The notes: generated from the letters alone by a model not told the origin. A stretch of DNA of 46,965 bases from Gammaproteobacteria bacterium (GCA_022614965.1 JAKEHO010000012.1:1-46965), one strand, 5' to 3'; shown: positions 39,957 to 46,632, numbered from the stretch's first letter. Program-made: numbers and translations.

Positions 39957-40964
39957 CGGATTGCCGCTCATTGACGAGTACCACTTGGCCGTCTCGTGGC
40001 ACATGTTGGTGCAGACGTCGCTCCGGCCTGAGAGAACCGCCTGGACCAGACTGAGAACGTTCGGCGGGATGCAGCTCGCATTCTTGATCTGATCCCAGAA
40101 ACCGAGAGCCTTTTTAAGGTCCCTGATTCGTTGGATCGTTTCGCTGCCCGTCAGATCTTTCTCGGCATCGTCGATGGCCTGCTTCAGCGAGTCTTTTATC
40201 TGATCTGCGGCCGCTTCCGCGCCCGGATCGGGCGAGCGCCCATCTGGACACTTCGGCTGCCGCGTGGGCGAAGTCCCGGAAACCGGCACACCGCAAGACT
40301 GCGCCGCCATCGCATCGAGCTTGATGGCAATTCGAGCCATCTTCATTCGCTCCTCGAGTCTCGTCGAGTTCTGCGGATCAAGGGAGTTCAGGGTGTCGAT
40401 GGCCTCGTCGATTCCCTTGGCGCAAGATTGACCCTTGAGGTTATTTAGCTGCGGTCCGAGCTTGTTCCTTAGGGACTCGGCGTTGGCCGCGGATGCCGCT
40501 GCTTTGTTATAGACGTCGGCATCGGTTCGGACGGCATCGTCGGCCGTCTTGCCCGCCTGCTTCAGCGCGTCGCAGCAGGTTCTATCGGCGTCGCCGCCGC
40601 AGAAAGCGAGTCGGTAATGCTCAATAGGTTTGGGGGGAACAGTTATGCCGTTGCACTGCAAAGACTCGGCGAGCTTAAGATTACTGCACGATACACTACA
40701 GCACCGATACAGGTTGTATGTATACCATCCACGGGACCCCTCGCTACGTGTTTGACCCTCCCATTCGAACACTTTCCCTTTGATTGTTGTAGAAAAAGTA
40801 TGCGTGTGATCGTAGCAATCTTCACCACACTCATCCACGCGAGAACTAACATCTCCGTATACGCAAATCTCTTCAGGAGTGGAAGTCGTTGTGGGCCCTC
40901 CCGAGCCCGCGGCTGCCATTAAAGAAATCGTCACCGTCAGCTTACAAGCGGTCGCTCTGTTCAT
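39912..40964 (-). CDS. secreted cysteine-rich protein, unknown function
   Basis: From ATG 40964 the product is 350 residues with a signal-peptide-like start (MNRATACKLTVTISLMAAAG). The mature part has 18 cysteines grouped as in DECGEDCYD, YRCCSVSCS, DRTCCDALK, DVCTNMCHE and EACAAGC, suggesting several disulfides. The middle (about 170-310) is helical and Ala/Lys/Asp-rich, perhaps a coiled coil. I recognise no family. An in-frame extension to 41099 has no support. Confidence 0.5.
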   Translation of the reverse strand: MNRATACKLTVTISLMAAAGSGGPTTTSTPEEICVYGDVSSRVDECGEDCYDHTHTFSTTIKGKVFEWEGQTRSEGSRGWYTYNLYRCCSVSCSNLKLAESLQCNGITVPPKPIEHYRLAFCGGDADRTCCDALKQAGKTADDAVRTDADVYNKAAASAANAESLRNKLGPQLNNLKGQSCAKGIDEAIDTLNSLDPQNSTRLEERMKMARIAIKLDAMAAQSCGVPVSGTSPTRQPKCPDGRSPDPGAEAAADQIKDSLKQAIDDAEKDLTGSETIQRIRDLKKALGFWDQIKNASCIPPNVLSLVQAVLSGRSDVCTNMCHETAKWYSSMSGNPSWTVFFEACAAGCL

Positions 40965-41477
40965 GGCAGCCTTCCTGAGGTTGCGCTTAGACCGAAGCAG
41001 CTCAAGTTCAAGAGATTGCGAGGGATTATGCTCCCGCTCGAAGCGATAGGCAATTCGATCTGCGGCCTGGGGCCCACGGGGCGCCACGACAGCGCGCAAT
41101 AGCTAACAAATAGGAACTTGGAAAACGCATGGCTGGGCAGCTGGGTGAGGAGAGCCACTGCGAACTGGGGTTGGGCAACCAGCCCAGCGCCTCTCCCGAA
41201 ATCCTGCCCACGGCGGGCGCGGTATCAGCGCGGGTGCGGGAAGTCAAGCGGAAAGCGTAGTGAAGTCGCGGTCAGGCGTTGCAATCCCACACTGTCAAAT
41301 GTCTGAAAGTGATTGGTCATATTTCTTCACCGTTCGGCTAACGGTACTGTAATGCAGTCAAAATAATTTCCAAAGGTGCTCTTTGGGCAGGTTGTGCGAT
41401 AACACATTCATCACTGTGTAATTGAACAACCATGTTTCATTGCAAAGCCTGACTCCGACTCACCGTGTTCGCGCGCG
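40965..41477. other. non-coding stretch in cassette array
   Basis: About 510 bases between the Cys-rich gene and the next membrane protein gene. It contains repeat R3 copy 1 (41318-41463) and then a GCGCGCGC-rich segment ending CTAACC that may be the worn edge of an attC. I see no gene in the rest. Confidence 0.5.
41318..41463. repeat. 146-bp direct repeat R3, copy 1
   Basis: Starts CATATTTCTTCACCGTTCGG and ends GACTCAC. It is about 95% identical to 43962-44112 over its first 115 bases. It holds a CCGTT-cggct-AACGG inverted repeat and a TGTG-CGATAA-CACA hairpin. In both copies the right end runs into a CGCGCG segment that looks like attC sequence. No coding potential is seen. Confidence 0.9.
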
Positions 41478-42188
41478 CTAACCAACCCGGAGCGTGCCTT
41501 TGGCTTCGGGGCCCCGATTGGAGTATCGCCAAAATCTGGCCATCCACTCCTCAAGCTCTCTTCTCGAAAAGCGTCGAGAAAACACCTTGTCGTCGTACTC
41601 GAACACGAATCGGAAGCCATCGTACTTCTGAAAGAACGACTCCTTCGTCATTCCTCCAAAGGGGCTCTGGCATTGAAACCATCGTCCGCTAGGAACGAAC
41701 GCAACGGCCTCGGCCTTCACATAGGAGTCTAGCGGGCTTAGTAGTACGTCTTGGCGCGCACCCGTCTTCTTGCATTCTAGGAAAGCCCTCTTCGGGGCTA
41801 TTCCTTCTCCCCAGTTCACCTTGAATTCCGCTTGGAACGTGTGGATGACAACTGGATGCCCCGCACCGCTGCTTCCACCGAGGACCTGGGCAAAGTTCCA
41901 CGACACCTTTCGAATCGAACTTTTGTACCAAAGGAGGTACTTTGAGCCGTAGATCCCAGGGCCAATTGGCGAGTAGAGATAGGCAGCAACCAGAAAGGCG
42001 ATCACGAGAAACATTGCGAGCACACCGAAACACACCGGCAATAAGACAGGCCATGGTGCGCCTCGCAAGTACTCCCAGGAAGCTCTCATTGCAACGGTAA
42101 GCCCTGCTGCAGTAAACAAAGTGATAATTAACCAGGCGACCAGTCGCCCAGCGGCAGCAGCCGAAGCCCTCCATAGCCAGTCTCCCAT
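41478..42188 (-). CDS. cassette-encoded membrane protein, unknown
   Basis: From ATG 42188 (MGDWLWRASAAAAGRLVAW) the product is 236 residues. Two membrane helices lie near 14-33 and 45-73 (WLIITLFTAAGLTVAM; VLAMFLVIAFLVAAYLY), followed by a soluble domain (SSIRKVSWNFAQVLGG, WGEGIAPKRAFLECK). I recognise no family. It begins 90 bases after an intact attC (42280), as expected of the next cassette in a minus-strand array. Confidence 0.55.
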   Translation of the reverse strand: MGDWLWRASAAAAGRLVAWLIITLFTAAGLTVAMRASWEYLRGAPWPVLLPVCFGVLAMFLVIAFLVAAYLYSPIGPGIYGSKYLLWYKSSIRKVSWNFAQVLGGSSGAGHPVVIHTFQAEFKVNWGEGIAPKRAFLECKKTGARQDVLLSPLDSYVKAEAVAFVPSGRWFQCQSPFGGMTKESFFQKYDGFRFVFEYDDKVFSRRFSRRELEEWMARFWRYSNRGPEAKGTLRVG

Positions 42189-42279
42189 CACCCGCCTCTC
42201 CGGACTTCGCCCATCGACCGAGCAGCGTACGCTGGGCACATCGAGAAGTACGACATACACGCGACGTCCGTAGTCATTT

Positions 42280-42345
42280 GCCTAACGAACTAGCTAACCG
42301 GCGCGCCCCGTTGTTGCGCGCGTCCGGTTGAGCGCAAGGTTAGGT
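42280..42345 (-). other. attC recombination site (intact)
   Basis: A 66-base attC. Outer cores are GCCTAAC (42280-42286) and GTTAGGT (42339-42345). Inner arms GCTAACCGGCGCGC and GCGCGCGTCCGGTTGAGC pair, leaving extrahelical bases. The stop codon of the 42340-42828 gene lies inside the gene-side core, the normal cassette arrangement. Confidence 0.85.
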
Positions 42346-42828
42346 TGCATTCTGAACGCCCCCAACGTTTCGGAACCATTTCTCCTCATAAAACTTAATG
42401 ACAGCACGAATTACGTCCTCAACATCTTTACCGTCGGCGAAATAGCCTACTAGACGGCGGTCAGATTTCGAAACCGAATTTCCACTAGACGCGGTGTCCT
42501 TAACCGATTTGTATAGCGCTCCCATTGCGTGATCGGTCACACACATGTGTTTCGAGCAGTTACAAAGCGCTTTAAGCAACTTGAATTCATCAAACTTGTA
42601 TATGTCCTGGAAGAAGTGTTCTTCGGGCGTTACCGGCCCGCGCTCTTTCCAGTCGTAATCCGGTGCTATCCATTCCCGCAGGTGAGTAAGGCCAAAAATC
42701 AATAGAAGAAAATCTTCCGTCCGTTTTTCCTCCGAAGTTGCTAGGCTGCTCGCAACCGTTTTTAGTAGGCCAAATAGTTGGTCCGCTGATTCTACGTTAA
42801 AAAAGTGGCTCGGACGGTTCATGTGCAA
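42340..42828 (-). CDS. cassette-encoded protein of unknown function
   Basis: A 162-residue helical protein. It contains LIFGLTHLREWIAPDYDW and LLKALCNCSKHMC; helices with a Cys-Asn-x-Ser-Lys-His motif occur in uncharacterised cassette and phage proteins and could be HEPN-like, but I cannot confirm that. Its TAA stop is within attC 42280-42345. The start is 2 bases from an ACCTAAC core-like heptamer (42827-42833). Confidence 0.6.
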   Translation of the reverse strand: MHMNRPSHFFNVESADQLFGLLKTVASSLATSEEKRTEDFLLLIFGLTHLREWIAPDYDWKERGPVTPEEHFFQDIYKFDEFKLLKALCNCSKHMCVTDHAMGALYKSVKDTASSGNSVSKSDRRLVGYFADGKDVEDVIRAVIKFYEEKWFRNVGGVQNAT

Positions 42829-42838
42829 CCTAACTTTT

Positions 42839-42885
42839 GAATCACGGCGGTGAAATAAATCGGGTAGTTTCTAATCCGAAAGCGA
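42839..42885 (+). repeat. 47-bp repeat R1, copy 2
   Basis: Matches 39305-39351. It begins six bases after an ACCTAAC heptamer upstream of the 42340-42828 gene, where an attC of the preceding cassette should be. The rest of 42886-43134 shows no gene; it carries only the PepSY gene's ribosome-binding site. Confidence 0.85.
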
Positions 42886-43134
42886 ACCAACCGCGTTTGT
42901 TGGCTGAGGTAAGTCCACCGTTCTGCTTCAAGCACTACAGCCGCGCACGGCGACTTCGCAGCCATGCCGCGCGCGCTCATTCGCGAATGCGTCACCCTGC
43001 ATGTAATCCGCAGGGCAGGAAAAATGGTGTGAAGCTTATAGGAACTATTCCTGAAATCGTATAGGTCACTTGCCAATGATAGCTCAGGCACGACACTATC
43101 GCAGCGCAGCAGTTTCCATTAGGAGGAGTGATAG

Positions 43135-43680
43135 ATGCGCAAGCGCAATCACGTCAGGAACATGATCACCATCGCAGCGTTGACTGGTCTGGCGACGCCC
43201 GCACTTGCCGGACCTGGCCATCACGGGTTGGAGGCGTGCATCAAGGCCGCACTGGCTATCAAGAGTGGGGACATCGTAAAGGTTGAGCAACTCATCATGG
43301 TGCAGGGTGGCGAGCCGACCTTCGAGATCGAGGTGCGCGACGACCAGAACGTCGAATGGGAGCTCATGTGCGAAGCGGACGACGGACGCATTTATGAGAT
43401 CGAGCGCGAGGCCGACGGGCCGGATGACGCCGCATTCAAGGGTAAGTTGAAGGTGTCCCGGCAGGATGCGGCTGCAACGGCAACGGCCATTTTCCCCGGC
43501 ACTATTGAGGAAACCGAGTACGAGATTGAATCCAATGGTGATCCCACCTACGAGTTCGACATCGTCGATGCGAGCGGGACAGAGTTCAAAGTGGAGGTCG
43601 ATGCGGTGTCAGGGAAGATCATCGAGGTCCACGTAGAGGGCTGGGAAATCGGCGAGGAGCCAGAAGAACGGAGTAAATAG
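43135..43680 (+). CDS. periplasmic PepSY-like domain protein
   Basis: A 181-residue secreted protein. An AGGAGG ribosome-binding site lies just upstream of ATG 43135, and a signal peptide ends near ALAGPG. Two PepSY-like repeats follow (EACIKAALAIKSGDIVKVEQ with EIEVRDDQNVEWEL; and DAAATATAIFPGTIEETEYE with EFDIVDASGTEFKV), with an acidic C-terminus. PepSY proteins often modulate peptidases or redox partners; the role here is unknown. It is the only clear plus-strand gene within the array. Confidence 0.8.
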   Translation: MRKRNHVRNMITIAALTGLATPALAGPGHHGLEACIKAALAIKSGDIVKVEQLIMVQGGEPTFEIEVRDDQNVEWELMCEADDGRIYEIEREADGPDDAAFKGKLKVSRQDAAATATAIFPGTIEETEYEIESNGDPTYEFDIVDASGTEFKVEVDAVSGKIIEVHVEGWEIGEEPEERSK

Positions 43681-43711
43681 CGCGGCATGACGCCGCCACG
43701 CGCGGGGGTCG

Positions 43712-43733
43712 AAAAAGGGCTCGGGAGTCTTTT
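43712..43733 (+). repeat. REP-like terminal repeat, left copy
   Basis: AAAGGGCTCGGGAGTCTTTT faces an inverted copy at 43931-43953 (minus strand AAAGGGGTCGGGAGTCTTTT). Together they bracket a transposase remnant. Confidence 0.75.
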
Positions 43734-43735
43734 CA

Positions 43736-43911
43736 CTAGCGATTGCCCGCCTTCCTGGGTCGGCCTCGGCGCCGAAGGGTGGATCCCAGCGCCAGCCGCT
43801 CCACCGTCCTATTGTGCCATGGCGCCCCGCCAAAGGGGCAGCCCCGCTGCACCGCTCGCCGTAGGGCCTCGAGCTCCTGAAGGGTCGAGACATGAAATTT
43901 ATCTACACCCA
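43736..43911 (-). pseudogene. C-terminal remnant of a REP-associated tyrosine transposase (RAYT)
   Basis: In one minus-strand frame the sequence reads LQELEALRRAVQRGCPFGG, then APWHNRTVERLALGSTLRRR, then GRPRKAGNR and stop (43738-43736). This is the typical end of TnpA_REP/Y1-type transposases. The catalytic HUH and Tyr parts are missing. REP-like repeats flank it on both sides, as RAYT genes usually have. Confidence 0.75.
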
Positions 43912-43954
43912 CCGGGCGCTCTACGTCAATAAAAGACTCCCGACCCCTTTACCC
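43910..43954 (-). repeat. 45-bp REP-like repeat R4, copy 1
   Basis: Plus strand begins CACCGGGCGCTC and ends CCCTTTACCC. It matches 45976-46020 with four differences. It contains the right REP-like terminal repeat (43931-43953) of the RAYT remnant. Confidence 0.85.
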
Positions 43955-43961
43955 CCCCCGG

Positions 43962-44112
43962 CATATTTCTTCACCGTTCGGCTAACGGTACTGTAATGCT
44001 GTCAAAATAATTTCCAAGGGTGCTCTTGGGGCAGGTCGTGCGATAACACATTCATCACTGTGTAATTGTACAATCATGTTTCATTTTAAGACCTGAGGTA
44101 TCCCCGACTCAC
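43962..44112. repeat. 151-bp direct repeat R3, copy 2
   Basis: Second copy of the repeat at 41318-41463, with scattered substitutions and a few small indels near the right end. It begins eight bases after the RAYT/REP unit and runs directly into the surviving attC half behind higA. Confidence 0.9.
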
Positions 44113-44119
44113 GACTTTT

Positions 44120-44156
44120 GTGTTTTCGCGCGTCAGGGTTGAGCGACTTGTTATGC
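44120..44156 (-). other. attC gene-side half, distal half replaced by repeat R3
   Basis: On the minus strand this reads GCATAACAAGTCGCTCAACC then CTGACGCGCGAAAACAC. The core GCATAAC includes the higA stop codon. The arm resembles attC 42280-42345 (GCGCGTCCGGTTGAGC), but no matching distal core follows; repeat R3 takes its place. Confidence 0.6.
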
Positions 44157-44444
44157 GGCAGAAACTTCCAGTTTTCTTACCTGTTTCAGATCCACCTTCT
44201 TTCGTGCATGCCACAGGTCGTACTGATCCTGCATCGCCAACCAACTTTCTGGGGATCTCCCCAGTGCCTTGGAAAGTCGAAGAGCCATTTCCGGAGAAAC
44301 GTTACTCTCACCGTTCAGGAGGCGGTTCAGCGTGGACGCGGACACACGCAGGCTCTCCGCAACCTTTCGAACGCTGATATCGAAAGGCGAGAGGTAAACC
44401 TCCCGAATAAACTCGCCCGGGTGCGGGGGATTGTGCATACTCAT
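44151..44444 (-). CDS. higA: HigA-type antitoxin (XRE helix-turn-helix)
   Basis: A 97-residue antitoxin with the HigA start MHNPPHPGEFIREVYLSPF and a helix-turn-helix VRKVAESLRVSASTLNRLLNG. It neutralises HigB and represses the operon. The ATG overlaps the higB stop (TGATG). Toxin-first order is normal for higBA. It is a cassette gene: its stop is inside an attC core. Confidence 0.93.
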   Translation of the reverse strand: MSMHNPPHPGEFIREVYLSPFDISVRKVAESLRVSASTLNRLLNGESNVSPEMALRLSKALGRSPESWLAMQDQYDLWHARKKVDLKQVRKLEVSAA

Positions 44445-44722
44445 CAGTGATAATCCTCGTAATCCATCAAATAGGCATTGCCGTCTCGAAACTCAAAGGT
44501 AATACGCCAATTTCCACTCACCGCAATCGCCCACTGACCTCTCCGGTCACCCTTAAGCGGATGAAGTTGAAATCCGGGAATATCCATGTCGTCGATCGTG
44601 GCAGCGGTATCCAACGCAGTCAGTTGAAGTCGGACCTTCTTTGCATGAGCCGGCTGGATCCCCGCCGTGCGGCCAGTCTCGTAAAAACGGCGCAATCCCT
44701 TGTGCCGAAACGACTTGATCAT
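44444..44722 (-). CDS. higB: HigB toxin (RelE-like mRNA interferase)
   Basis: A 92-residue RelE-superfamily toxin that cleaves mRNA on the ribosome. Characteristic blocks are IKSFRHKGLRRFYETG, FQLHPLKGDRRGQWAIAVSG and NWRITFEFRDGNAYLMDYEDYH. It is expressed with higA. Toxin-antitoxin pairs are common in large cassette arrays and are thought to limit cassette loss. Confidence 0.93.
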   Translation of the reverse strand: MIKSFRHKGLRRFYETGRTAGIQPAHAKKVRLQLTALDTAATIDDMDIPGFQLHPLKGDRRGQWAIAVSGNWRITFEFRDGNAYLMDYEDYH

Positions 44723-44771
44723 TATCGTATTATAGCGTGTTGCGCACTACGCAACAACTGGCATCCATGCC

Positions 44772-44845
44772 GCATAACCTTAAATTCAATTTCAATTCTG
44801 CTTTATGCTGGAAGGTTCAACGTCCGGTGCAGCCGCTGGTTAGAC
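44772..44845 (-). other. hybrid attC: gene-side half standard, distal half is repeat R2 copy 2
   Basis: On the minus strand it begins GTCTAACCAGCGGCTGCACC then GGACG (standard attC gene-side arm) but ends GAATTGAAATTGAATTTAAG then GTTATGC. The two arms do not pair with each other. The distal block matches 39198-39239. Confidence 0.6.
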
Positions 44846-44852
44846 TCCGACC

Positions 44853-45260
44853 TTACTCGGCAACGGAATAGCCCATCACCCACACGGCAGCCACTGAAAT
44901 GGCTTGGACAAAGAAAAGGGGCACATACCAGAGTACCAAGGAGCATATAGTGGCCTGCCATCGAGTCTTCAAAAGCCAAGGAAACCACTTTTGGACATTA
45001 ACGCTAAATACGATCACGAGAATCAGGCCCCCCACGAGAACGAACGTAAGAAACATCGCCCCTGGCTCTGGGATCCAATGCTGAACCGCCAGAAACAAAG
45101 GATATGGCCAAACGTAGCCCGTCATCATTAGAGCATCGGCGAATTCGCCGATCACAGCCTTCGACACGTGGCCAATTACAGAAAGCAACGAGAAAATCAA
45201 ATACGCTGCAGCCATCTCTAAAGTGAATCTATGACGCTCCTGGCCTATCATTTGCCTCAA
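44853..45260 (-). CDS. cassette-encoded multi-pass membrane protein, unknown
   Basis: A 135-residue protein with four predicted helices: about 15-35 (MAAAYLIFSLLSVIGHV), 45-62, 69-88 (MFLTFVLVGGLILVIVFSV) and 103-130 (ICSLVLWYVPLFFVQAISVAAVWVM is split by polar ends). No family recognised. It lies between attC 45278-45344 (preceding cassette) and its own attC at 44772-44845. Confidence 0.6.
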   Translation of the reverse strand: MRQMIGQERHRFTLEMAAAYLIFSLLSVIGHVSKAVIGEFADALMMTGYVWPYPLFLAVQHWIPEPGAMFLTFVLVGGLILVIVFSVNVQKWFPWLLKTRWQATICSLVLWYVPLFFVQAISVAAVWVMGYSVAE

Positions 45261-45277
45261 AAATACTCGCCGAAGGA

Positions 45278-45344
45278 ATCGAACGTCCCTGCTAACCGGC
45301 GCGTGCTGATTTTGCGCGCGCCCGCGTTGAGCGGGTGGTTAGAC
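45278..45344 (-). other. attC recombination site
   Basis: A 67-base attC with cores ATCGAAC (45278-45284, one mismatch to RYYYAAC) and GTTAGAC (45338-45344). Inner arms GCTAACCGGCGCG and GCGCGCCCGCGTTGAGC pair. It closes the BrnTA-like cassette; the antitoxin frame runs through its gene-side half. Confidence 0.8.
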
Positions 45345-45618
45345 GTGATCTTTTCTCCTGCAATCGTCCCGACACGTACTTGTGCAGAACGCTTGCGATC
45401 AGGGTCTGATAAGGAACACCTTCCTCATAAGCTCGAGCTTGAATATCCATCAAGTCAGCAGCAGAAAGACGGATGTTCACGCGCCTGCTCTTTATAAAGG
45501 TGGCGCGTGCGGCATCGCGCAACGCGGCCAGCTGCGCCCTCGTCGGGCGAGCGGAAACCAGCCTGCCTTTCTCGTATGCTCCGAGTATTTCCCTTTCGTA
45601 TCGATCAAGCTTTTTCAT
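45292..45618 (-). CDS. CopG/BrnA-like antitoxin
   Basis: A 108-residue antitoxin-like protein. From ATG 45618 it starts MKKLDRYEREILGAYEKG and holds a ribbon-helix-helix-like strand/helix RRVNIRLSAADLMDIQARA. It overlaps the toxin gene by 14 bases. The last 20 or so residues (Arg/Ser/Ala-rich) are translated from the attC itself, so the ancestral C-terminus was probably shorter. Confidence 0.75.
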   Translation of the reverse strand: MKKLDRYEREILGAYEKGRLVSARPTRAQLAALRDAARATFIKSRRVNIRLSAADLMDIQARAYEEGVPYQTLIASVLHKYVSGRLQEKRSRLTTRSTRARAKSARAG

Positions 45619-45898
45619 CTGCGCCTTCCGTTCCAAGGTAATCTCGCGTCGCCTTCCGGCTCGGAATGATGGTCTTCAGAAAGTAGTGCGTGCTCTCCTC
45701 GACCGAATGGACAAGAAAAACATAGTCACGATAGGCCACAACCAGCACTACCTGTCCCGGATATCGCCGCTGGTTCGGGTGGACCAAAATGTCCTTGAGC
45801 CCGTCTTCCTCGATTGCGAGAACGATTTCCTCGAAGGAAATGCCGCGCCCGGCCTTCAGGCGTTCGTTCTTGTCCGGGTTCCACCGGAACGGCTTCAC
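45605..45898 (-). CDS. BrnT-like toxin (DUF497)
   Basis: A 97-residue BrnT/DUF497-type toxin, a RelE-fold ribonuclease family. Visible blocks are FRWNPDKNERLKAGRGISFEE and RRYPGQVVLVVAYRDYVFLV, then YFLKTIIPSRKAT. The toxin precedes its antitoxin, as in brnTA. It is the second toxin-antitoxin cassette in the array. Confidence 0.8.
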   Translation of the reverse strand: MKPFRWNPDKNERLKAGRGISFEEIVLAIEEDGLKDILVHPNQRRYPGQVVLVVAYRDYVFLVHSVEESTHYFLKTIIPSRKATRDYLGTEGADEKA

Positions 45899-45959
45899 AC
45901 CGGCATTCTAGCTCAGTGTGTGCCTTTTGTCATCAGGCCGCCGGTTGCGGCCTGGTCAC

Positions 45960-45981
45960 GTCTAACGACCAAGCTCACCGG
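45960..45981 (-). other. attC distal half, gene-side half replaced by REP-like repeat
   Basis: Plus strand reads GTCTAACGACCAAGCTCACC, matching the distal arm of attC 46492-46557 (GCCTAACGCCCAAGCTCA). The gene-side arm that should follow toward the GFA gene is missing; the R4 repeat begins here instead. Confidence 0.6.
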
Positions 45982-46020
45982 GCGCTCGACTTCAATAAAA
46001 GGCTCCCAACCCCTTTACCC
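45976..46020 (-). repeat. 45-bp REP-like repeat R4, copy 2
   Basis: Same 45 bases as 43910-43954 with four differences, and without a transposase remnant. It sits inside what should be the attC of the GFA cassette. Confidence 0.85.
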
Positions 46021-46057
46021 TTCTTTGGCCTTTGTGCGCTGGGGTCACAGCGTGCGA

Positions 46058-46462
46058 TTAGTTTGGGTCCTTGTCGAACACCTTAGTACTTGGCGGTAGT
46101 TGAACCCAAGGATGTCGGCGGCAGTCATAGACCGAATCTTGGGGTGGAGGAAAGCCTGGGTCAGCGAACGCACCCACGGCGACACTCACGGACTGTTCCA
46201 TCCCCTCTTCTGTGTGGAACACAGTCGTCCCGCACACTGGGCAGAACCTGAATATGAACTTGGCTCCTTGATCCCCGACACGAACGTACTCGGTGGCCGT
46301 GCCAGAGACTGTGTAAGGTGCGCTGAAGCTGGCCAGAGCTGCGAAGACGCTGCCGGTTCGACGCTGACAGGCTAGGCAATGACAAACGCCGACTCCGCGA
46401 GGTTCACCCTGAACTTCAATGCGCAGCTGGCCGCAGGAACAAGAGGCTGTTCGAGAACGCAT
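46058..46462 (-). CDS. GFA/CENP-V-domain protein
   Basis: A 134-residue GFA-family zinc protein (glutathione-dependent formaldehyde-activating enzyme-like; most cassette members have no proven substrate). Zinc ligands lie in CSCG (8, 10), VCHCLACQRRTG (27, 29, 32) and FCPVCGTT. ATG 46462 is preferred for its GAGGTG ribosome-binding site; a frame to 46504 runs into the upstream attC. It is the second cassette from the right edge. Confidence 0.88.
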   Translation of the reverse strand: MRSRTASCSCGQLRIEVQGEPRGVGVCHCLACQRRTGSVFAALASFSAPYTVSGTATEYVRVGDQGAKFIFRFCPVCGTTVFHTEEGMEQSVSVAVGAFADPGFPPPQDSVYDCRRHPWVQLPPSTKVFDKDPN

Positions 46463-46491
46463 TGAGCACCTCGTCGGATGTTGCTCGTGAC

Positions 46492-46557
46492 GCCTAACGC
46501 CCAAGCTCAGCCGCGTGCTCGCGAAGCGAGCACGTCGGCTGGAGCGCCTTGTTAGCC
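46492..46557 (-). other. attC recombination site (intact)
   Basis: A 66-base attC. Cores GCCTAAC (46492-46498) and GTTAGCC (46551-46557). The inner arms AAGCTCAGCCGCG and CGTCGGCTGGAGCGCCTT pair, and the tip is a perfect GTGCTCGC-GAA-GCGAGCAC hairpin. It follows the YCII gene by about 75 bases on the minus strand; the asymmetry of the arms agrees with minus-strand cassette orientation. Confidence 0.92.
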
Positions 46558-46632
46558 AGCACGAGGTCTCCTCGCCGGACGCACAGTTTCATGTCGTCTC
46601 GACGAGAAGAAATCTCTGAGAAACAAACGAGT

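Noticed and set aside
41100..41180. Possible attC between AGCTAAC (41100) and GTTGGGC (41169)
   Set aside because: The cores are not complementary and no inner arms pair; GGTTGGGCAACC is a self-contained palindrome.
43609..43893. Minus-strand frame starting MSRPFRSSRPYGE
   Set aside because: It is the wrong frame of the RAYT remnant; the neighbouring frame carries the conserved transposase C-terminus.
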